Shown here in pieces: positions 6,430 through 8,395 of a stretch of DNA of 8,395 nt. Where the stretch lies: the NCBI GenBank assembly GCA_902795665.1, contig CADBMA010000078.1, forward strand, positions 1 to 8,395, given 5' to 3'. The notes beneath the pieces were generated by a model. The model searched no databases. It was not told the origin of the DNA and worked only from the letters and a program-made list of their open reading frames with translations. Source of the stretch: an uncultured Rhodospirillales bacterium (lineage in GTDB: Bacteria; Pseudomonadota; Alphaproteobacteria; RF32; CAG-239). The translations under genes and the position numbers were made by a program. Every line of letters starts with the position of its first letter. The first letter of the stretch is position 1.

Positions 6430-6435
6430 CCTCCT
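6430..6435 (-). promoter_or_regulatory. Consensus Shine-Dalgarno of tatA, overlapping the preceding stop codon
   Basis: AGGAGG on the minus strand lies 5 bases before the tatA ATG (6422-6424). It shares bases with the TAG stop of the polyferredoxin gene at 6434-6436. The perfect match suggests high translation of TatA, which is usually needed in excess over TatC. Confidence 0.85.
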
Positions 6436-7711
6436 ATATTATTATTGTTTGTTTTTCTGTCGCCGTAATGCTAATTGCTTTTGCCGGACACACAACCTTG
6501 CAGGCACCACAACCTATACACCCTTCTGACATAATTTTTACAATTCCGCCATCATTACGGACAATTGTCTCGCGCGGACATTTCATTATACACAATCCAC
6601 ACCTAATACAAGTGTTTTCATCAATATGTGCCAACCCGATACGTGTTTTTTGCTTTTGCGCCAAATCCATACGTTTTATAGCCCCTGACGGACACACTTC
6701 GCCGCATTTATAGCAGTCAAACGCACAAAAAGCGCTGTCATACTCAATATGCACCGCCGGATATTGCGCATCAGCCTTTTTAATAATTTTCATCGGACAA
6801 TTTTGAACACACAAATTGCAATTAAGGCATCGATTGGCAAAATCTCCGGCATTATCAGCTCCGGCAGGAACAATAATGTTTTTGAATTTTTGGGCAATCA
6901 TTTTTGCCAAGTTGATTCCGCCGCTTACAGCACCTCCAAAAACCGTCAATACTGCTGCCCCGATAATAAATTGGCGCCGCCGAATACTGAATTCAGGCTG
7001 ATTGTCAAGTTGCAAATTCTGGCCATAATGCAGGCTGTTTTTGGGGCAAATCGTTGTGCATTTCAAGCATTTTACACAAATTTCATTGTCAACCTGCTTG
7101 TTTTTGAAATCAATACATCCCGAAGGACAACGCTTGGCGCAATTTCCGCAAGAAACGCAGGTGTCTTTTGATATATAGATTTTGCATAGTGAAAATTTTG
7201 AAATCAGCCCCAGCAGAGCCCCTGCTGGACAAATATTCGTGCAGAAATAACGCCCTTTAAACCAACTCAAAACTGCAATCAGCACCAGAGCGCACACTCC
7301 TATCAACGCTCCGCTTGCTGCTGCTCCCGATAAACTGTATGGATCCAAAACGCGCAGCAAAAAGACCGTCCCGCCAATCAACGAGCCAAAAACCACTGCC
7401 GCAATAAAATATTTCACAATCCGGTTTTTCTGCATCTTTTGTTTGCGATGAAAAATTGCAATCAGCAGCTCCTGAAAAATTCCCAGAGGACAAAGCGTTG
7501 AACAGTACAAACGCCCACCGATAAAAGTCAGCAGCACAACCGCAAACAGCCCTAAGGCTGCCGCTGTTGACCACCTGATATTTTGCAACAAAGCTACAAG
7601 CTGAATATCAAAAATTTTCACACCGTAAAATTTGCCGGCAAATGCTGCAACAAACAACAGGGCAACAATAAGTGCAACAGCTCTACGCAGCCAAAACCTT
7701 ATTTTAGACAT
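6434..7711 (-). CDS. Membrane polyferredoxin, NapH-NapG-like fusion with an internal twin-arginine motif
   Basis: This 425-residue iron-sulfur membrane protein looks like a NapH-type half joined to a NapG-type half. The N-terminal half has four likely helices (about 9-26, 47-64, 100-120, 130-150) and the two NapH-type motifs C70-STL-C74-P and C157-TNI-C161-P on the predicted cytoplasmic side. Two [4Fe-4S] motifs follow (C185/188/191/195 and C212/215/218/222). Residues 242-268 carry SIRRRQFIIG and a hydrophobic stretch, the pattern of a Tat signal. The C-terminal part has four further clusters (C295/298/301/305, C329/333/336/340, C368/371/374/378, C398/401/404/408), probably outside the cytoplasm. 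NapG and NapH form a quinol dehydrogenase feeding periplasmic nitrate reductase; no nap genes are seen here, so the electron acceptor is unknown. The start overlaps the DUF362 end by 8 bases, with AAGGAA upstream. The family call is firm; the role is inferred. Confidence 0.9.
   Translation of the reverse strand: MSKIRFWLRRAVALIVALLFVAAFAGKFYGVKIFDIQLVALLQNIRWSTAAALGLFAVVLLTFIGGRLYCSTLCPLGIFQELLIAIFHRKQKMQKNRIVKYFIAAVVFGSLIGGTVFLLRVLDPYSLSGAAASGALIGVCALVLIAVLSWFKGRYFCTNICPAGALLGLISKFSLCKIYISKDTCVSCGNCAKRCPSGCIDFKNKQVDNEICVKCLKCTTICPKNSLHYGQNLQLDNQPEFSIRRRQFIIGAAVLTVFGGAVSGGINLAKMIAQKFKNIIVPAGADNAGDFANRCLNCNLCVQNCPMKIIKKADAQYPAVHIEYDSAFCAFDCYKCGEVCPSGAIKRMDLAQKQKTRIGLAHIDENTCIRCGLCIMKCPRETIVRNDGGIVKIMSEGCIGCGACKVVCPAKAISITATEKQTIII
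6908..6985 (-). other. Internal Tat-type signal and fifth membrane segment in the polyferredoxin
   Basis: This covers codons 243-268 of the NapHG-like gene. I-R-R-R-Q-F-I-I-G matches the RRxF-hydrophobic core of Tat signals and runs directly into a Gly/Ala/Val-rich membrane segment. It stands after two cytoplasmic cluster motifs and before four more, exactly where the signal peptide of a free NapG would be. Rieske proteins of actinobacteria set a precedent for a Tat-dependent last helix in a polytopic protein. Confidence 0.65.
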
Positions 7712-8395
7712 CAGATTCCTTATCTAAATCTACCAAAATATATTTATCGCTGCCCATACCAAGCTCTTTCATATACGAAAGCTGACGCAAGCCGTGGCGG
7801 GTTTCAATTCTTTCGCGCAATTCCTTACTTTTGCTCCCCAATTGATAGACCATATCAACTGAAGCCTGATCAACCGCCAAAATATCATCACTCGCCAAAA
7901 TCCCTATATCCGGAGTAACTACCGGCTCTGCATGTATACCCTCACAATCACAACTCACTGACATATTACGTAAAACATTGATAAAAGTTATATTCGGAGC
8001 AAAAAAATCAACCGTAGCTTTGGCTGATTCCGTCATTGTTTCCATAAAAGTATCGTGAGTAATGCTCCACTGTCCCTGCCCCGGATAAGAGTGAATCATT
8101 GCCTTGCCTATGCGGCCATCTGCCATACCGATACCGATATTTTTATTTGATCCGCCGAATCCGCCCATGGTATGCCCCTTAAAATGGGTAAGCACCAGCA
8201 ATGAGTCATAGTTTTTGATATGGCTTCCCATTGACATTTCTTTAAAATGTTTGCCGCCATTTACCGGTAACATAACTGTACCTTCTTCATCAAGAATATC
8301 AACCGGAGCAAAAGTCCAACCATTGACTTTCAGGGTTTCGCGGTGCTGTTCGGTTGTATAGCGATCACCATCATAATAGGTATTGGTTTCAACAA
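7704..8395 (-). CDS. DUF362-family protein (N-terminus cut by window edge)
   Basis: The frame stays open to the window edge, giving about 230 visible residues, roughly the C-terminal 60% of a typical DUF362 protein of some 350-400. The ATG at 8271-8273 is an internal methionine, because the codons upstream of it already match the family: VETNTYYDG, then TTEQH, then GWTFAPVDILD. Further family signatures are HFKGHTMGGFGGSNKNIGIGMA, which has glycine-rich and His positions that may bind metal or nucleotide, CDCEGIHAEPVVTPDIGILAS, and DDILAVDQASVDMVY. No ferredoxin motif is present in the visible C-terminal part, although some family members have one. The biochemical role of DUF362 is poorly known. 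It often neighbours iron-sulfur proteins, as here, where it overlaps the NapHG-like gene by 8 bases. Whether it has an export signal lies outside the window. Confidence 0.88.
   Translation of the reverse strand, partial: VETNTYYDGDRYTTEQHRETLKVNGWTFAPVDILDEEGTVMLPVNGGKHFKEMSMGSHIKNYDSLLVLTHFKGHTMGGFGGSNKNIGIGMADGRIGKAMIHSYPGQGQWSITHDTFMETMTESAKATVDFFAPNITFINVLRNMSVSCDCEGIHAEPVVTPDIGILASDDILAVDQASVDMVYQLGSKSKELRERIETRHGLRQLSYMKELGMGSDKYILVDLDKESDV

Noticed and set aside
6300..6713. 137-residue open frame on the plus strand spanning the tatA/polyferredoxin junction
   Set aside because: It covers parts of two well-supported genes on the other strand, and no protein family is recognised.
8271..8273. 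ATG as the true start of the DUF362 gene
   Set aside because: The same frame continues without a stop to the window edge, and the upstream residues match DUF362 family sequence.

Overview
The window is a tightly packed stretch of ten genes, all on the minus strand. Transcription therefore runs from high to low coordinates. Both ends cut a gene. Every junction is an overlap of 4-8 bases or a gap of 6-52 bases, so most or all of it is probably one operon or two abutting ones. Clear Shine-Dalgarno sequences (AGGAGG, GGAGGA, AAGGA) precede the genes. No rRNA, tRNA, CRISPR array, insertion sequence or terminator is visible. Base composition is moderately AT-rich by eye (about 40% GC, not computed). 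Iron-sulfur proteins, a Tat system and exported redox proteins suggest a Gram-negative, probably anaerobic or gut-type bacterium. The strong Shine-Dalgarno sequences argue mildly against Bacteroidota. The lineage cannot be fixed from this sequence.

In transcript order, the first block (8395-5474) is membrane and redox machinery. It holds a DUF362 protein (N-terminus outside the window), a polyferredoxin that looks like a fusion of NapH and NapG, and then tatA and tatC. These last two form a minimal Tat translocase with no tatB in view. The second block (5421-4183) is an aldo/keto reductase with a Tat signal and two C-terminal [4Fe-4S] motifs. The third block (4176-1463) is larB-larC-larE, the complete known pathway for the nickel-pincer nucleotide (NPN) cofactor. 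It is followed by a Tat-signal metallo-beta-lactamase-fold hydrolase of the NAPE-PLD/UlaG type (1466-366). Last comes the start of a NicO/UreH-type membrane protein, probably a nickel or cobalt transporter (333-1).

The genes fit together as follows. The transporter could supply nickel, and LarB, LarC and LarE would build NPN. The usual client, lactate racemase LarA, is not in the window. TatAC would export the aldo/keto reductase and the hydrolase in folded form. It may also move the C-terminal four-cluster domain of the polyferredoxin, which carries an internal twin-arginine motif directly before its last membrane segment. The most interesting reading is an envelope redox module. In it the NapHG-like fusion passes electrons across the membrane to an exported iron-sulfur aldo/keto reductase, in the same operon as synthesis of a nickel cofactor whose client is not seen. 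That link is inference. The individual family assignments are well supported by motifs.
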